The notes: generated by a model from the sequence alone, not told the origin. A stretch of 61,113 nt of DNA from Deltaproteobacteria bacterium (GCA_021813685.1 JAKAJS010000197.1:1-61113); one strand, 5' to 3'; positions 32,647-42,414 are shown, counted from the first letter of the stretch. Translations and numbers: made by a program.

Positions 32647-34191
32647 TCAGTTTCTGATGATGATCCTGCTCGGGTGTGCGGCTCCTACGGGTGAGTTTTT
32701 TCGTATGTATTCGACGACCGCGTCGCGCAGCGACTGTTCGGTAGAAATGTTTCGTCCGTGTTTGAAAACATCGAACCGATCGCCTCCGGTCGCCAGAAAA
32801 TCGTTTGTGGCGACCCGGTAGGAAGCGCGGTCATCGAGTGGTTTGCCGGCCACTTCCACCGATACGATTCTTTCTCCGGTGGGTTTCGACAGATCGTAGA
32901 CCACGCGCAGCCCGGAGACCTGGAGATTGACATCGCCGTAGGAAACGCTTTTCTCCAGGGCTTTTCGGACCTGGCGTCCCGTCAGATCCATGCAGACGAT
33001 GTTGTCATCGAAGGGCAGGGCGGTAAAGACTTCATTAAGGGTTATCGGTCCTGCGGCGATACCCGCGCGGATACCGCCCCGGTTTTGAAAGGCGATGCGA
33101 GCCCCCGATGCGCTCCGCATGGCGTCGGCCACCAGGTCGCCCATGGCGGACTCCCCTGTCGAACTCCTCTTGAGATCGGCCGATGCGGTTCCGATGGTCT
33201 TGGAGAATTCAGCTTTTATTTTCGATTCATACTTATCGACTATACGGGCCACCACGGGATCGGGTGGGGCGGACTCGGGCGAAACGGGCAGCAGTTCGTC
33301 TTTTCGGGTAAAGCTTACGATTTTCTTCGTCTGTGTGTCGAAGCCGATTTTCATGACGCCCAGGTAGAGACCGTAGGACCCTGCCTGCACAATGACCGTG
33401 CCCGATTGCACAATTGGGTCCTTTATCGCTGTGTGGCTGTGTCCGCCGACAATCAGATCGATTCCCTTTACCTCCTTTGCCAGCCGCTCGTCGTCGTAGA
33501 GGCCGAGATGCGTAAGAGCTATGACTATTGAAGCCCCCTTGGCTCTGACACTTCTTATGAGAGAGGGCATGACCTCTCGGGGCCAGCCAAAGGTCAATCC
33601 TGTCAGGTTTTCGGCCTTTGTCGTGTAGCGTGTCTGGGGGGTGGTCAGGCCGATCACGCCGATCCGAACACCCTTTCTTTTGAGGATTATGTACGGCTGG
33701 ACTCCTTTTATAGGTGCTCCCCCGGTGGTTAGAACATTTGCCGAAAGCACCGGAAAGGAAGCCCTGGAAATGATCGAGTGGAGCACGTCCTGTCCCCAGT
33801 CGAACTCGTGATTTCCCAGGGTCATTGCGTCGAAATGGAGGTAATTCATGATATCTTCCACAGGTTTGCCGTGGAAGATATTGGAAACCGGCGTCCCCTG
33901 GAACATGTCGCCCGCCGAGAGAAGAATCGTGCCTTCCGGATTTGCCGCCCTTTCTCTTTCGATCATCGTGGCCAGGTACGCTGCTCCGCCGACCTCGCGT
34001 GCATGGTCGAAAATCTTGTTGCTCAACGGGGCAAACGGAACGATATGCCCGTGGGTATCGTTTATGTGGAGGATGGTGAGATTGACTACAGGGGTTCGGG
34101 CTGCGAGAGCGCCCGGGCAGGAAGACAGCAAAAAGAGGGTCGCCGCAAAGATCGTGAAGGTTACACGTTTCAATCCGGGTGGCATTCGCAT
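32647..34191 (-). CDS. Bifunctional metallophosphatase/5'-nucleotidase
   Basis: 514 residues with a signal peptide (FTIFAATLFLLSSCPGALAA). The metallophosphatase domain has LTILHINDTHGHIVPF, ILLSAGDMFQGTP, MTLGNHEFDWGQD, IVIALTHLG and IVGGHSHTAI, the five blocks of metal ligands. The C-terminal 5'-nucleotidase domain follows (GDLVADAMRSASGARIAFQN with RGGIRAG, TALPFDDNIV, YRVATNDFLATGGDRF). UshA-type enzymes release nucleosides and phosphate from nucleotides in the periplasm. The signal sequence contains a Cys but no clear lipobox. It diverges from the SDR gene. Confidence 0.92.
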   Translation of the reverse strand: MRMPPGLKRVTFTIFAATLFLLSSCPGALAARTPVVNLTILHINDTHGHIVPFAPLSNKIFDHAREVGGAAYLATMIERERAANPEGTILLSAGDMFQGTPVSNIFHGKPVEDIMNYLHFDAMTLGNHEFDWGQDVLHSIISRASFPVLSANVLTTGGAPIKGVQPYIILKRKGVRIGVIGLTTPQTRYTTKAENLTGLTFGWPREVMPSLIRSVRAKGASIVIALTHLGLYDDERLAKEVKGIDLIVGGHSHTAIKDPIVQSGTVIVQAGSYGLYLGVMKIGFDTQTKKIVSFTRKDELLPVSPESAPPDPVVARIVDKYESKIKAEFSKTIGTASADLKRSSTGESAMGDLVADAMRSASGARIAFQNRGGIRAGIAAGPITLNEVFTALPFDDNIVCMDLTGRQVRKALEKSVSYGDVNLQVSGLRVVYDLSKPTGERIVSVEVAGKPLDDRASYRVATNDFLATGGDRFDVFKHGRNISTEQSLRDAVVEYIRKNSPVGAAHPSRIIIRN

Positions 34192-34365
34192 CTATTTTTC
34201 CCTTTCGATCCGGGCGGAGGGCGAACAGCGCAGCGGTTTTCTTCCTGCTTTCCGCTTCTTCTGGCAACCTGGGGCCGTGCTTGACAGGCGATCGGTTGCC
34301 AAGTATTTTCAGTAAGCGCGACGTAAAGGTGCGCTGGTACCATACCATATTGGAAGGTGATTGCA

Positions 34366-35193
34366 TTGGAAAAGATGCTGCAGGATAGAGTGGCCGTCAT
34401 AACGGGGGCAGGAAGAGGCATCGGGCGGGCGACGGCTCTATTGTTTGCGCGCGAGGGCGCAAAGGTCGCCGTGAGCGATATCGATGAGGCTCCGGCACAG
34501 CAGACCGTAGCGGAGATACTGGGAGCGGGCGGCGAGGCGATTGCCTGTGTGGGCGACGTAACGGCCGCGGGGTTTGCCGAGACTCTGCTTGCCGCAGCGG
34601 CTACGAGGTGGGGAGCGGTGCACATCCTTATAAACAACGCGGGCTTCACCTGGGACGGCCTCATTTCCGGGATGAGCGACGAGCAGTGGGACAAAATAGT
34701 CGATCTGCACCTCAAGGCTCCGTTCCGCATGATCCGGGCGGCAGCGCCTCATTTTGTCGAAGCCGCCAAAAGGGAGATGGAGGCGGGAGGTGTTCCCGTT
34801 GCCCGAAAGATTGTCAACATTTCCTCGGTTGCCGGAGTCTCCGGAAACCCGGGCCAGGCGAATTATTCGTCGGCCAAGTCGGGGGTGATCGGTCTCACCA
34901 GGACTGTTTGCAAGGAGTGGGCGCGCTATAACGTCCAGTCCAACTGTGTGGCTTTCGGTTTTATAGAAACGCGTCTTACGGCAGAAAAGGAAAAAGGAGT
35001 AGACGTTGAAATAGACGGCAGAAAAATTGCCGTGGGTGTTCCGGAAAAGCTTCGGCAGGGGTTCATACAGATGATTCCCGCGGGACGTCCGGGTACGCCC
35101 GAGGAAGCGGCAAGGGCGCTTCTTTTCTTTGCCTCACCGCTTTCCGACTATGTTTCGGGCCAGCTTCTCGTCGTAGGCGGCGGCTTGACGTAA
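34366..35193 (+). CDS. Short-chain dehydrogenase/reductase, FabG-like
   Basis: 275 residues if the TTG at 34366 (GGAAGG 8 nt upstream) is used; a GTG at 34357 and an ATG at 34375 are alternatives. NAD(P)-binding AVITGAGRGIGRATALLFAR, LINNAGFTWDG, the catalytic Ser in IVNISSVAG and Tyr-x3-Lys in NYSSAKSGVIGLTR are present. The family reduces 3-oxoacyl groups or oxidises hydroxyacyl groups. The adjacent acyl-CoA synthetase (73 bp downstream) suggests a CoA-ester substrate rather than ACP. It has an insertion near residues 135-150 (REMEAGGVPVARK) seen in several acyl-CoA dehydrogenase-linked SDRs. Confidence 0.87.
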   Translation: MEKMLQDRVAVITGAGRGIGRATALLFAREGAKVAVSDIDEAPAQQTVAEILGAGGEAIACVGDVTAAGFAETLLAAAATRWGAVHILINNAGFTWDGLISGMSDEQWDKIVDLHLKAPFRMIRAAAPHFVEAAKREMEAGGVPVARKIVNISSVAGVSGNPGQANYSSAKSGVIGLTRTVCKEWARYNVQSNCVAFGFIETRLTAEKEKGVDVEIDGRKIAVGVPEKLRQGFIQMIPAGRPGTPEEAARALLFFASPLSDYVSGQLLVVGGGLT

Positions 35194-35266
35194 CACTCTC
35201 CACCAACCAGTCGCCGGCGCCGGGAAAACGCGTTGCACGCTCCTCTACACTGATTGGAGGCGTCCC

Positions 35267-36796
35267 ATGAACGTCGGTCACTATCTTGCCCTGAACGCCA
35301 GGCGGCATCCTGAAAAATCCGCCCTGACCCATGAGGATCGAACCTACACCTATGACGAGCTAAACTGCGCGGTAAACCGTGTGGCCAACGGGCTCAAGGA
35401 TCTCGGGATCAAAAAGGGCGAAAATGTCGCCCTGTTGCTGACCAATACGGATGCTTTCCCGATAAGCTATTACGCCCTGGCCAAAATCGGCGCGGTCATC
35501 GTCCCCATGAATTTTCGGCTCGTAGCAGCCGAGGTCGGCTATATTTTCAACCAGTCCGAAAGCGTGGCGGTGATCGCCGACAACGCTTTCGAACCGATCG
35601 TCGCGCAGGCCCGAAAAGAGGCGCCCTCTCTCAGGCACGTGATCGCAGTTCCCGCCGCGAAGCTCGAAGGGCACCTGTCGTTTGAAGACATCTTTTCAGC
35701 AGATCAAGCCGAACCCGGTATAGCCGTTCATCCCGAAGACGACCTGCAGATCCTCTACACTTCCGGCACCACGGGGCGCCCCAAGGGGGCACTGTTCGAC
35801 CATCTGCGCACGGTCAAAGGAAACTTTGCCTTTACGGGGTCTTTGGGGTTGAGCGTCGAGGACCGACTCCTCCACGTCGCACCTCTTTTCCATTCGGCCC
35901 AGTTGAATATTTTCCTCAATCCCGGAATCTTTCTCGGCGCCTCCCATTTCCTTATGCGCGAGTTCCATCCGGTTAAGGTGCTCGAAGCGATCGAGAAATA
36001 CCGGATCACCTACTTTTTCGGCGTGCCCACCATGTACAACATGATGGTGCAGGCCGCAAAGCCCGGGGAGTTCGATCTCTCCTCGATCCGTCACTGCGCC
36101 TATGGGGCTGCTCCCATGGCGGCGCCTCTGGTGCGCCGGAGCATGGATCTATTCAAAACGGAGCAGTTCTACAGCCTCGCCGGGCTCACCGAAGGCGGAC
36201 CGAGCGGAGTCTATCTATCCCCCGAGGACCACCGGACCAAACTCGGATGCTCGGGAAAACGGCCTTTGCTCATGACCGAAGCAAAGCTTGTCGGCTATGA
36301 CGGCGCTCCTGTGGCTGCGGGCGTTCACGGCGAACTGCTGCTCCGCAGCGAGATCATGATGAAGGGCTATTACAAAAAGCCTGCCGAAACGGCCGAAACC
36401 TTCGTTGACGGGTGGCTGCACACCGGGGATGTGGCCGTAAGGGACGAGGACGGCTTTCTAACGCTGGTCGACCGGCTAAAGGATATGATCATTTCGGGGG
36501 GCGAAAATATCTATTCGGTGGAAGTGGAAAACGCCCTCTACAAACTCCCGAAAATCCTGGAGGCCGCCGTGGTCGGCACCCCCGATCCCGACTGGGGCGA
36601 AAGGGTAAACGCCGTCGTAGTGTTAAAGCCGGGGGAGAGTGCAGAGGCGCGTGAAATCCAGGAATTCTGCCGCGTCCACATGGCCGGCTATAAAATCCCC
36701 CGCAATGTGTACTTCGTGGATTCGCTGCCCCGAAATGCGTCGGGAAAGCTTCTCAAATACGAGATCCGAAGGCAGCTGAGCAAGCCCGCCAACTGA
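35267..36796 (+). CDS. AMP-dependent acyl-CoA synthetase
   Basis: 509 residues of the ANL superfamily. Seen: LYTSGTTGRPKGALFDH (P-loop), FFGVPTMYNMM, YSLAGLTEGGPSG in place of the usual Y-G-x-T-E, DGWLHTGDVAVRDEDGFLTL, DRLKDMIISGGENIYSVEVE, and the catalytic Lys in PRNASGKLLKYEI. It makes an acyl-CoA from a carboxylic acid, ATP and CoA; the substrate is not evident. A GGAGG-like site precedes the ATG. The final codons and stop lie inside a dispersed repeat also found at 60980, so the end of the protein was reshaped by it. Confidence 0.9.
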   Translation: MNVGHYLALNARRHPEKSALTHEDRTYTYDELNCAVNRVANGLKDLGIKKGENVALLLTNTDAFPISYYALAKIGAVIVPMNFRLVAAEVGYIFNQSESVAVIADNAFEPIVAQARKEAPSLRHVIAVPAAKLEGHLSFEDIFSADQAEPGIAVHPEDDLQILYTSGTTGRPKGALFDHLRTVKGNFAFTGSLGLSVEDRLLHVAPLFHSAQLNIFLNPGIFLGASHFLMREFHPVKVLEAIEKYRITYFFGVPTMYNMMVQAAKPGEFDLSSIRHCAYGAAPMAAPLVRRSMDLFKTEQFYSLAGLTEGGPSGVYLSPEDHRTKLGCSGKRPLLMTEAKLVGYDGAPVAAGVHGELLLRSEIMMKGYYKKPAETAETFVDGWLHTGDVAVRDEDGFLTLVDRLKDMIISGGENIYSVEVENALYKLPKILEAAVVGTPDPDWGERVNAVVVLKPGESAEAREIQEFCRVHMAGYKIPRNVYFVDSLPRNASGKLLKYEIRRQLSKPAN

Positions 36797-36845
36797 GCCG
36801 CGAAGCGGCGTGGGGGTGCAGGGGGCGAAAGCCCCCCGCTCTTTT
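36787..36845 (+). repeat. Dispersed palindromic repeat acting as terminator
   Basis: Consists of CGCCAACTGA, a GCCGC-GAA-GCGGC hairpin, GGGGGTGCA, then a GGGGGC-GAAA-GCCCCC hairpin followed by CGCTCTTTTATT, which makes a good rho-independent terminator. The same order is found reversed in 30976-31030 and, cut short, at 60980-61014. Confidence 0.8.
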
Positions 36846-36910
36846 ATTGACTGCCCCTCGTTCCAATGTTATAAAAAAAAGTTATGCGAAGCTGCTCATC
36901 GATATTTTAC

Positions 36911-36938
36911 TTGTTTTCCACCCCGTGTGGATTATATA
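36911..36938 (+). promoter_or_regulatory. Possible prfC promoter
   Basis: TTGTTT (36911-36916) and TATATA (36933-36938) are 16 nt apart; the spacer contains a TCCAC/GTGGA palindrome. The 235 bp between the repeat and prfC hold no other feature I can see. Confidence 0.35.
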
Positions 36939-37080
36939 TCCCTTCCCGGCTCACGCCGCCCTGAGAGATTCCTTTCTATCGTCTATTACCAGGCCTGAAG
37001 CGATATAGATCGAGCGAAATGCTTTTGTCGGTCGCCCCCGATCCGATCATGATTTTTTTGCTTTCCCGGAGGAAGCTCAC

Positions 37081-38673
37081 GTGCACAACAATCTTTACAA
37101 AAAAGAAATCAAACGGCGCAGGACCTTTGGAATCATCAGCCATCCCGACGCCGGCAAGACAACGCTCACCGAAAAACTGCTCCTTTTCGGCGGGGCGATA
37201 CAGATAGCGGGGGCCGTCAAGGCGCGCAAGGCCGCGCGTCACGCCACCAGCGACTGGATGTCCATCGAGAGGGAGCGGGGCATTTCGGTCACCACCTCCG
37301 TTATGAAATTCAATTATCGCGATTTCGAGATGAACCTTCTCGATACGCCCGGCCACCAGGATTTTTCCGAAGACACCTACCGGGTGCTTACCGCCGTCGA
37401 CAGCGCCCTCATGGTGATCGACAGCGGCAAGGGCGTAGAATCCCAGACAGAGAAGCTGATGGAGGTCTGCCGGATGCGAAATACCCCCATCATCTCTTTC
37501 ATCAACAAGCTGGACCGGGAAGGCTTATCGCCCCTGGATATTTTGAGCGAGATAGAGGATAAGCTCCAGATCGAGTGTACGCCTCTCTCCTGGCCCGTGG
37601 GCATGGGGAAGAATTTTAAGGGCGTCTACAATCTCTACCGCAGGCAGCTCCACCTTTTCACCCCCGGGCTGGAAACCGGGAGGCAGGATGGAATCGTGAT
37701 AGAAAACCTTGCCGACCCGGAACTCGACAGGCTTCTCGGCCGACAGGCCGACGATCTGCGCGGTGATGTCGAACTTCTCGAAGGGGCGGCAAATCCTTTC
37801 GAACTCGATCACTATCTTCGGGGAAACCAGTCGCCGGTGTTCTTCGGAAGCGCTCTCAATAACTTCGGGGTACGGGAGCTTCTCGATGCGATCGTTGAAA
37901 TGGCTCCGACCCCCGGAGTGCGTCCCACGGCGACACGGGATGTCCATCCGGCCGAGGAGTCTTTTTCCGGGTTTGTTTTCAAGATCCAGGCGAATATGGA
38001 CCCGGCTCACCGCGACCGCATCGCCTTCCTGCGGATCTGCTCCGGAAAGTTCACGCGGGGAATGAAGGTTTTTCACCATCGGCTGGGCAAGGAAATCACC
38101 CTGGCAAACGCCACCATCTTCATGGCCCAGGACAGGACCAATGTCGAGGAGGCCTATGCGGGGGATATCATCGGCATCTACAATCACGGGACCATCAAGA
38201 TAGGGGATACCTTCACCGAAAAAGAGCCCCTGCACTTTACGGGAATCCCGAACTTTGCGCCCGAGCATTTCCGGCGCGTACTTCTCAAGAATCCGTTCAA
38301 GATGAAGCAGCTTCAAAAAGGGTTGACCCAGTTGGCAGAGGAGGGTGCCGTGCAGTATTTTCGCCCGCTCATCGGCTCGGATTACATCCTGGGGGCCGTC
38401 GGAGTCCTGCAGTTCGACGTGACGATCGCGAGGCTGAAGGATGAATACGGCGTGGATGCGGCCTATGAGCCCGTGGGGTATTCCGCCGCGCGCTGGATCG
38501 GGTGTGAGGACAAAAAGAAGCTCGACGAGTTCGAAAGCAAACACCTGGGGAATCTGGCCCATGATTCGGAGGGGCATCTGGCCTATCTTGCCCCCAACGC
38601 ATGGCGCCTCGATTTCGTGATGGAAGATTGGCCCGCGGTTACGTTCAAAAAAACCCGGGAACACAACCTGTGA
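37081..38673 (+). CDS. prfC: Peptide chain release factor 3
   Basis: 530 residues from a GTG with GGAGGAAG 8 nt upstream, the normal RF3 length. The GTPase releases RF1/RF2 from the ribosome after peptide release. Motifs: [20 protein letters not shown] (G1), [15 protein letters not shown] (G2), [16 protein letters not shown] (G3), FINKLDREG (G4), and the RF3-specific [20 protein letters not shown] and [15 protein letters not shown] segments. It lies between unrelated genes, with ADP-ribosylglycohydrolase 34 bp downstream on the same strand. Confidence 0.95.
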   Translation: MHNNLYKKEIKRRRTFGIISHPDAGKTTLTEKLLLFGGAIQIAGAVKARKAARHATSDWMSIERERGISVTTSVMKFNYRDFEMNLLDTPGHQDFSEDTYRVLTAVDSALMVIDSGKGVESQTEKLMEVCRMRNTPIISFINKLDREGLSPLDILSEIEDKLQIECTPLSWPVGMGKNFKGVYNLYRRQLHLFTPGLETGRQDGIVIENLADPELDRLLGRQADDLRGDVELLEGAANPFELDHYLRGNQSPVFFGSALNNFGVRELLDAIVEMAPTPGVRPTATRDVHPAEESFSGFVFKIQANMDPAHRDRIAFLRICSGKFTRGMKVFHHRLGKEITLANATIFMAQDRTNVEEAYAGDIIGIYNHGTIKIGDTFTEKEPLHFTGIPNFAPEHFRRVLLKNPFKMKQLQKGLTQLAEEGAVQYFRPLIGSDYILGAVGVLQFDVTIARLKDEYGVDAAYEPVGYSAARWIGCEDKKKLDEFESKHLGNLAHDSEGHLAYLAPNAWRLDFVMEDWPAVTFKKTREHNL

Positions 38674-38707
38674 GAGCCGAAATCAGGGCCAAGGAGGTTT
38701 TGCCGCC

Positions 38708-39505
38708 GTGCTTGGAGCGATTGCCGGTGACATCATCGGCTCGGTCTATGAACAGCGCCCGATAAAGACGGCGCAATTTCCCCTGTTTCAAGACCGTTCC
38801 CGGTTTACCGACGACTCGGTGCTGACTCTTGCCGTCGCCTGCTCCATTATGGAAAAATCCGACTATGCGGAGACCCTCAAAACATTCGGCCGCAACTACC
38901 CGGACGCAGGCTACGGGGCGGCCTTCCATAAGTGGCTCGATTCTTCCGAACCCCGGCCCTACAACAGTTGGGGAAATGGGGCGGCAATGCGGGTGAGCCC
39001 GGTGGGGTTCGCCTTCGATAGCCGCGAAGAAGTGTTGCTCGAGGCAAAAAAAACCGCAGCGGTCACTCACGACCACCCCGAAGGGATCAAAGGGGCGCAG
39101 GCCACAGCACTCGCCGTATTTCTCGCCCGCACCGGCTCGACCAAAGAGGAAATCCGTGGGGAAATCACCCGTCGCTTCGGCTACGATCTCGAGCGCACGA
39201 TCGATCAGATAAGGCCCGGCTACAGTTTTGACGTCTCCTGCCAGGGAACGGTGCCCCAAGCCATAACAGCTTTTCTCGACTCCCACGATTTTGAAGATGC
39301 CGTGAGGCTCGCCGTCTCGCTAGGCGGGGACTCCGACACGCTCGCCTGCATTGCCGGAGCGATCTCTCAGGCCTTCTACAGGCAGATCCGCCCGGAGATA
39401 GTTTTGGAGGTGCGGCGAAGACTTCCCGGTGAATTCCTGGATATTCTCGACAGGTTCAGCGCTCTTTTTCCCTCAGGAAGGCTGGAGTACGAAGGCAATG
39501 GGTGA
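38708..39505 (+). CDS. ADP-ribosylglycohydrolase family protein
   Basis: 265 residues from a GTG with AAGGAGG upstream. Starts LGAIAGDIIGSVYE, and the two metal-binding motifs FTDDSVLTLAVA and GGDSDTLACIAGAISQAF are intact, as in DraG and bacterial ARH enzymes. It would remove ADP-ribose from protein, nucleic acid or a small molecule; no matching transferase is visible nearby. Its stop overlaps the start of the kinase gene (ATGGGTGA). A frameshifted fragment of a paralogue lies at 55585-55745. Confidence 0.9.
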   Translation: MLGAIAGDIIGSVYEQRPIKTAQFPLFQDRSRFTDDSVLTLAVACSIMEKSDYAETLKTFGRNYPDAGYGAAFHKWLDSSEPRPYNSWGNGAAMRVSPVGFAFDSREEVLLEAKKTAAVTHDHPEGIKGAQATALAVFLARTGSTKEEIRGEITRRFGYDLERTIDQIRPGYSFDVSCQGTVPQAITAFLDSHDFEDAVRLAVSLGGDSDTLACIAGAISQAFYRQIRPEIVLEVRRRLPGEFLDILDRFSALFPSGRLEYEGNG

Positions 39506-41009
39506 AACGAGAACATTGGACTGGGAAGACATAATACTGGGGTTTAGGCGTACAACGAAAGATTTTCTTGAAACTGTTGTAGAAAACCTGAGTGAATCCT
39601 TTGTTGTCACTGATCTGGACGGAAAAATTGTATACTACAACAAGGGATCCGAGAAGTTGTACCAGTATAAACCTGAGGAGATAAGGGGACAAAACATTGT
39701 AACCCTGGGAGTCAGGAAACCCAATGTCCTTTCAGAGATGAGGAAAGGAAACACTTTCCGGGGAGAGGTCCTGTGCAGAAAAAAATCAGGTGAGATATTT
39801 CCTGCATATATAATCTGTATCCCTTTGCGCGACCGGAAAGGCCGTCCCATGGCAATGGTTGGAGCGGCCAGGGACTTGACTGAGGAAAAAGAGATAAGCA
39901 GGCTCAAGGAATTCAATGAAAATATCGTTACATCCCTGAATGATGGCATCCAGGTCATCTCTAGGGATGGATATGTAACCTTTATAAACAGGCGCTTCGA
40001 GGAAATCCTCGGATACAGCAAAGATGAGATAATAGGTAAACATTACCGGACTTTTATTGAAGACGATGCCCTGGAAATGTTTAAAAAGAATGAAAACAAA
40101 CAATGTGAGGACATAAGAATTGATGCTTTCGAGGCCACATATGTCACAAAATTCAATAAAAAAGTACCAGTCCTCGTCAGCTCATCGTATCTCTACAAAG
40201 ATGGTAACTATGATGGAATGATCAACGCCATAACTGATCTGACCGAGATTAAGCTGCTGAAGGAAGAGCTCTATCAGTCGGAAAAATTGACCGTTCTTGG
40301 AACCCTGGCGGGCGAAATAGCTCATGAAGTAAATAACCCGCTCAGTGGGCTCCTCCTGGCTGTTCAAATGCTCATCGAAGACGCAAAATCGGAAAATATC
40401 GATCGTAAGGAACTCCTGCGGGAACTTCGGGACATCGAGAAGGATGCAGTTCGCTGTAAGAAATTCATAGAAAAAATTCTCGGGTTCACCAGAATGGTAC
40501 CGGAAGAAAAATGTCCACTCGATATTAATGAAACCATTAACGATGCTTTGATGTTGGTGCAGCGGCAGGTAAAACTCGAGAATATATCAATCGTAAAAAC
40601 ATTTGCATCGGAGAAGCTTCATGTCTTCGGCAACTCCAACCAACTCCAGCAGGTGATTATAAATATAGTAAATAACGCACGAGATGCCCTTTCACTATCA
40701 GGAGGGACGATCACCTTAAAAACATGCGCCAAAGTTGAAAAAGGGAAAAAAATCGTATCCATTGAGATCAACGACACGGGAGAAGGAATCCCCGATGGCG
40801 TACTATCCAAATTGTTCGATTCTTTTGTTACAACAAAAGCAACAGGCACGGGGTTGGGCTTGTCGGTCAGCAAGAAAATCATAGAGGATCATGGAGGAAC
40901 GATTTCGGCGGCGAATCTTAACAATGAGGGGGCATCCTTTATAATCACCCTGCCGCGAAGTTTAAAAAAGCGCTCAGGTCGCAGAGGTCGAGATGAACCG
41001 CAAATTTGA
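39498..41009 (+). CDS. PAS-domain sensor histidine kinase (partner of the sigma-54 regulator)
   Basis: 503 residues. Two PAS domains (about 25-130 with VVTDLDGKIVYYNKG, and 145-250 with VISRDGYVTFINRR), then a HisKA domain with the phospho-acceptor His276 in TLAGEIAHEVNNPLSGLLLA, and an ATPase domain (NIVNNARDALSLSGG, EINDTGEGIPDGV, TGLGLSVSKKI). There is no membrane segment. The base composition is clearly AT-richer than the genes before it, a sign of separate origin. It overlaps the regulator gene by 17 bp. Position just before the hcr-like genes suggests it senses an aromatic compound or its CoA ester. Confidence 0.88.
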   Translation: MGETRTLDWEDIILGFRRTTKDFLETVVENLSESFVVTDLDGKIVYYNKGSEKLYQYKPEEIRGQNIVTLGVRKPNVLSEMRKGNTFRGEVLCRKKSGEIFPAYIICIPLRDRKGRPMAMVGAARDLTEEKEISRLKEFNENIVTSLNDGIQVISRDGYVTFINRRFEEILGYSKDEIIGKHYRTFIEDDALEMFKKNENKQCEDIRIDAFEATYVTKFNKKVPVLVSSSYLYKDGNYDGMINAITDLTEIKLLKEELYQSEKLTVLGTLAGEIAHEVNNPLSGLLLAVQMLIEDAKSENIDRKELLRELRDIEKDAVRCKKFIEKILGFTRMVPEEKCPLDINETINDALMLVQRQVKLENISIVKTFASEKLHVFGNSNQLQQVIINIVNNARDALSLSGGTITLKTCAKVEKGKKIVSIEINDTGEGIPDGVLSKLFDSFVTTKATGTGLGLSVSKKIIEDHGGTISAANLNNEGASFIITLPRSLKKRSGRRGRDEPQI

Positions 41010-42390
41010 AGTGCTGGTTGTCGACGATGACGCAAGCATACGGAAAAGGTGTGTACAACTTCTCCACAAAAAAGGATATGCAGTCGAAGGCGTAAACTCC
41101 GGAGAAGCCGCACTTTCCATGGTAGAGAAAAAGTATTTCGCCCTGGTGATTGCCGACATCCGGATGCCGGGACTTGGTGGCATAGAATTGCTTGAAAAAG
41201 TAAAAGGACTAAGTCCCCAGACCGAGATGGTCATGATTACGGGCTACGCTACCGTGGAAAGCGCCGTAAAGGCCATCAAACTCGGGGCCTATGATTACCT
41301 CACCAAACCTTTCGATATCGACCGGATGTTGAAAGTGGTGGAAAACGTCCAGGCAAAATTTTCTCTCGGAGAGGAGGTCCGGTTTTTAAGGGAGAAGCTC
41401 GATACCTACTCGGAGTCGAGCCACATTGTGAGCGTCAGCGAGAAAATGGTCCAGATTTTCAAACTCATTGAGAAGGTGGCGCCAATAGACTGCAATGTCC
41501 TCATTCAGGGCGAAAGTGGGACGGGAAAAGGTCTGATAGCACAAGAGATCCACTGGAAGAGCCCAAGGAGTGCGAAACAATTTGTCGTGGTGGACTGTGC
41601 CTCCCTGAGCGAAACATTGCTCGAAAGCGAGTTGTTCGGCTACCAGAAAGGTGCGTTTACCGGTGCTTATGCCCACAAAGACGGTTTTTTCAAAGTCGCA
41701 AATCACGGCACCATCTTCCTCGATGAAATAGCCGAACTGCCCATGCCGCTCCAGGGAAAGCTCCTGCGCATGACCCAGGACCATGAAATAGTACCTGTGG
41801 GAAGCACCAAACCCGTTAGAATCGATGCCCGGATAATCGCCGCAACGAATAAGGACCTTGAAGGACTGGTCCGGCAGAACCGCTTCAGAGAAGATCTCTT
41901 CTTTCGCCTGAACGTGGTCGGGATTCATGTGCCTCCTTTGAGAGACAGGCGTGAGGATATACTTTTCCTGGCGCGTTCCTTCCTCGAAAGATTCAAGCTG
42001 AAGTATCAGAAAGCGGACTTGACGATGGGCCCTGAGGTTCTGTCTGCAATGCAGACCTATGACTGGCCGGGAAACGTGAGGGAATTGGAGAACCTGGTGC
42101 AGTACCTCGCCGCCGTCTCTGAAGGTGATACGGTCAGGACTGAATCGCTGCCGGAAAAAATGAAGAGTGCATCCGTCTGCAGTGGGATCGACAACAGTCT
42201 GTCTTCGGATGACGACTTTAACGCAGTCAGAAAGAAATATTTGGACGACTTTACCCGGCGTTACCTGCTCAAGGCCCTCCGCCAGAATAAGGGGAATATC
42301 TCCGGCACCGCGAAGCAGATCAACATCCGCCGATCGTCTCTGCAGAGAATGATCAAAAGGTTGGGTATCACCGATACGGAATCAAATTAA
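40993..42390 (+). CDS. Sigma-54-dependent response regulator (NtrC family)
   Basis: 465 residues. Receiver domain with DDD at 11-13, phospho-acceptor Asp55 in VIADIRMPG, and MITGYA; AAA+ domain with Walker A QGESGTGKGLIAQ, the sigma-54-contacting GAFTGA loop, FLDEIAELPMPLQGKLLRM, and RFREDLFFRLNV; C-terminal Fis-type helix-turn-helix (NKGNISGTAKQINIRRSSLQ). All parts needed for activation at a -24/-12 promoter are intact, and such a promoter lies 226 bp downstream, in front of the hcr-like genes. It is translated with the kinase. Confidence 0.93.
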   Translation: MNRKFEVLVVDDDASIRKRCVQLLHKKGYAVEGVNSGEAALSMVEKKYFALVIADIRMPGLGGIELLEKVKGLSPQTEMVMITGYATVESAVKAIKLGAYDYLTKPFDIDRMLKVVENVQAKFSLGEEVRFLREKLDTYSESSHIVSVSEKMVQIFKLIEKVAPIDCNVLIQGESGTGKGLIAQEIHWKSPRSAKQFVVVDCASLSETLLESELFGYQKGAFTGAYAHKDGFFKVANHGTIFLDEIAELPMPLQGKLLRMTQDHEIVPVGSTKPVRIDARIIAATNKDLEGLVRQNRFREDLFFRLNVVGIHVPPLRDRREDILFLARSFLERFKLKYQKADLTMGPEVLSAMQTYDWPGNVRELENLVQYLAAVSEGDTVRTESLPEKMKSASVCSGIDNSLSSDDDFNAVRKKYLDDFTRRYLLKALRQNKGNISGTAKQINIRRSSLQRMIKRLGITDTESN

Positions 42391-42394
42391 CGGT

Positions 42395-42414
42395 ATGCCT
42401 CCCTGGAGAGGCAT
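42395..42414 (+). terminator. Hairpin after the regulator gene
   Basis: ATGCCTC (42395-42401) and GAGGCAT (42408-42414) form a 7-bp stem. There is no clear T-run after it, so it is a weak terminator candidate. The next 200 bp upstream of the sigma-54 promoter hold no gene and should contain the enhancer sites. Confidence 0.4.

Noticed and set aside
37525-38664. A 379-codon minus-strand frame opposite prfC
   Set aside because: prfC is unambiguous; the reverse frame has no features of its own.
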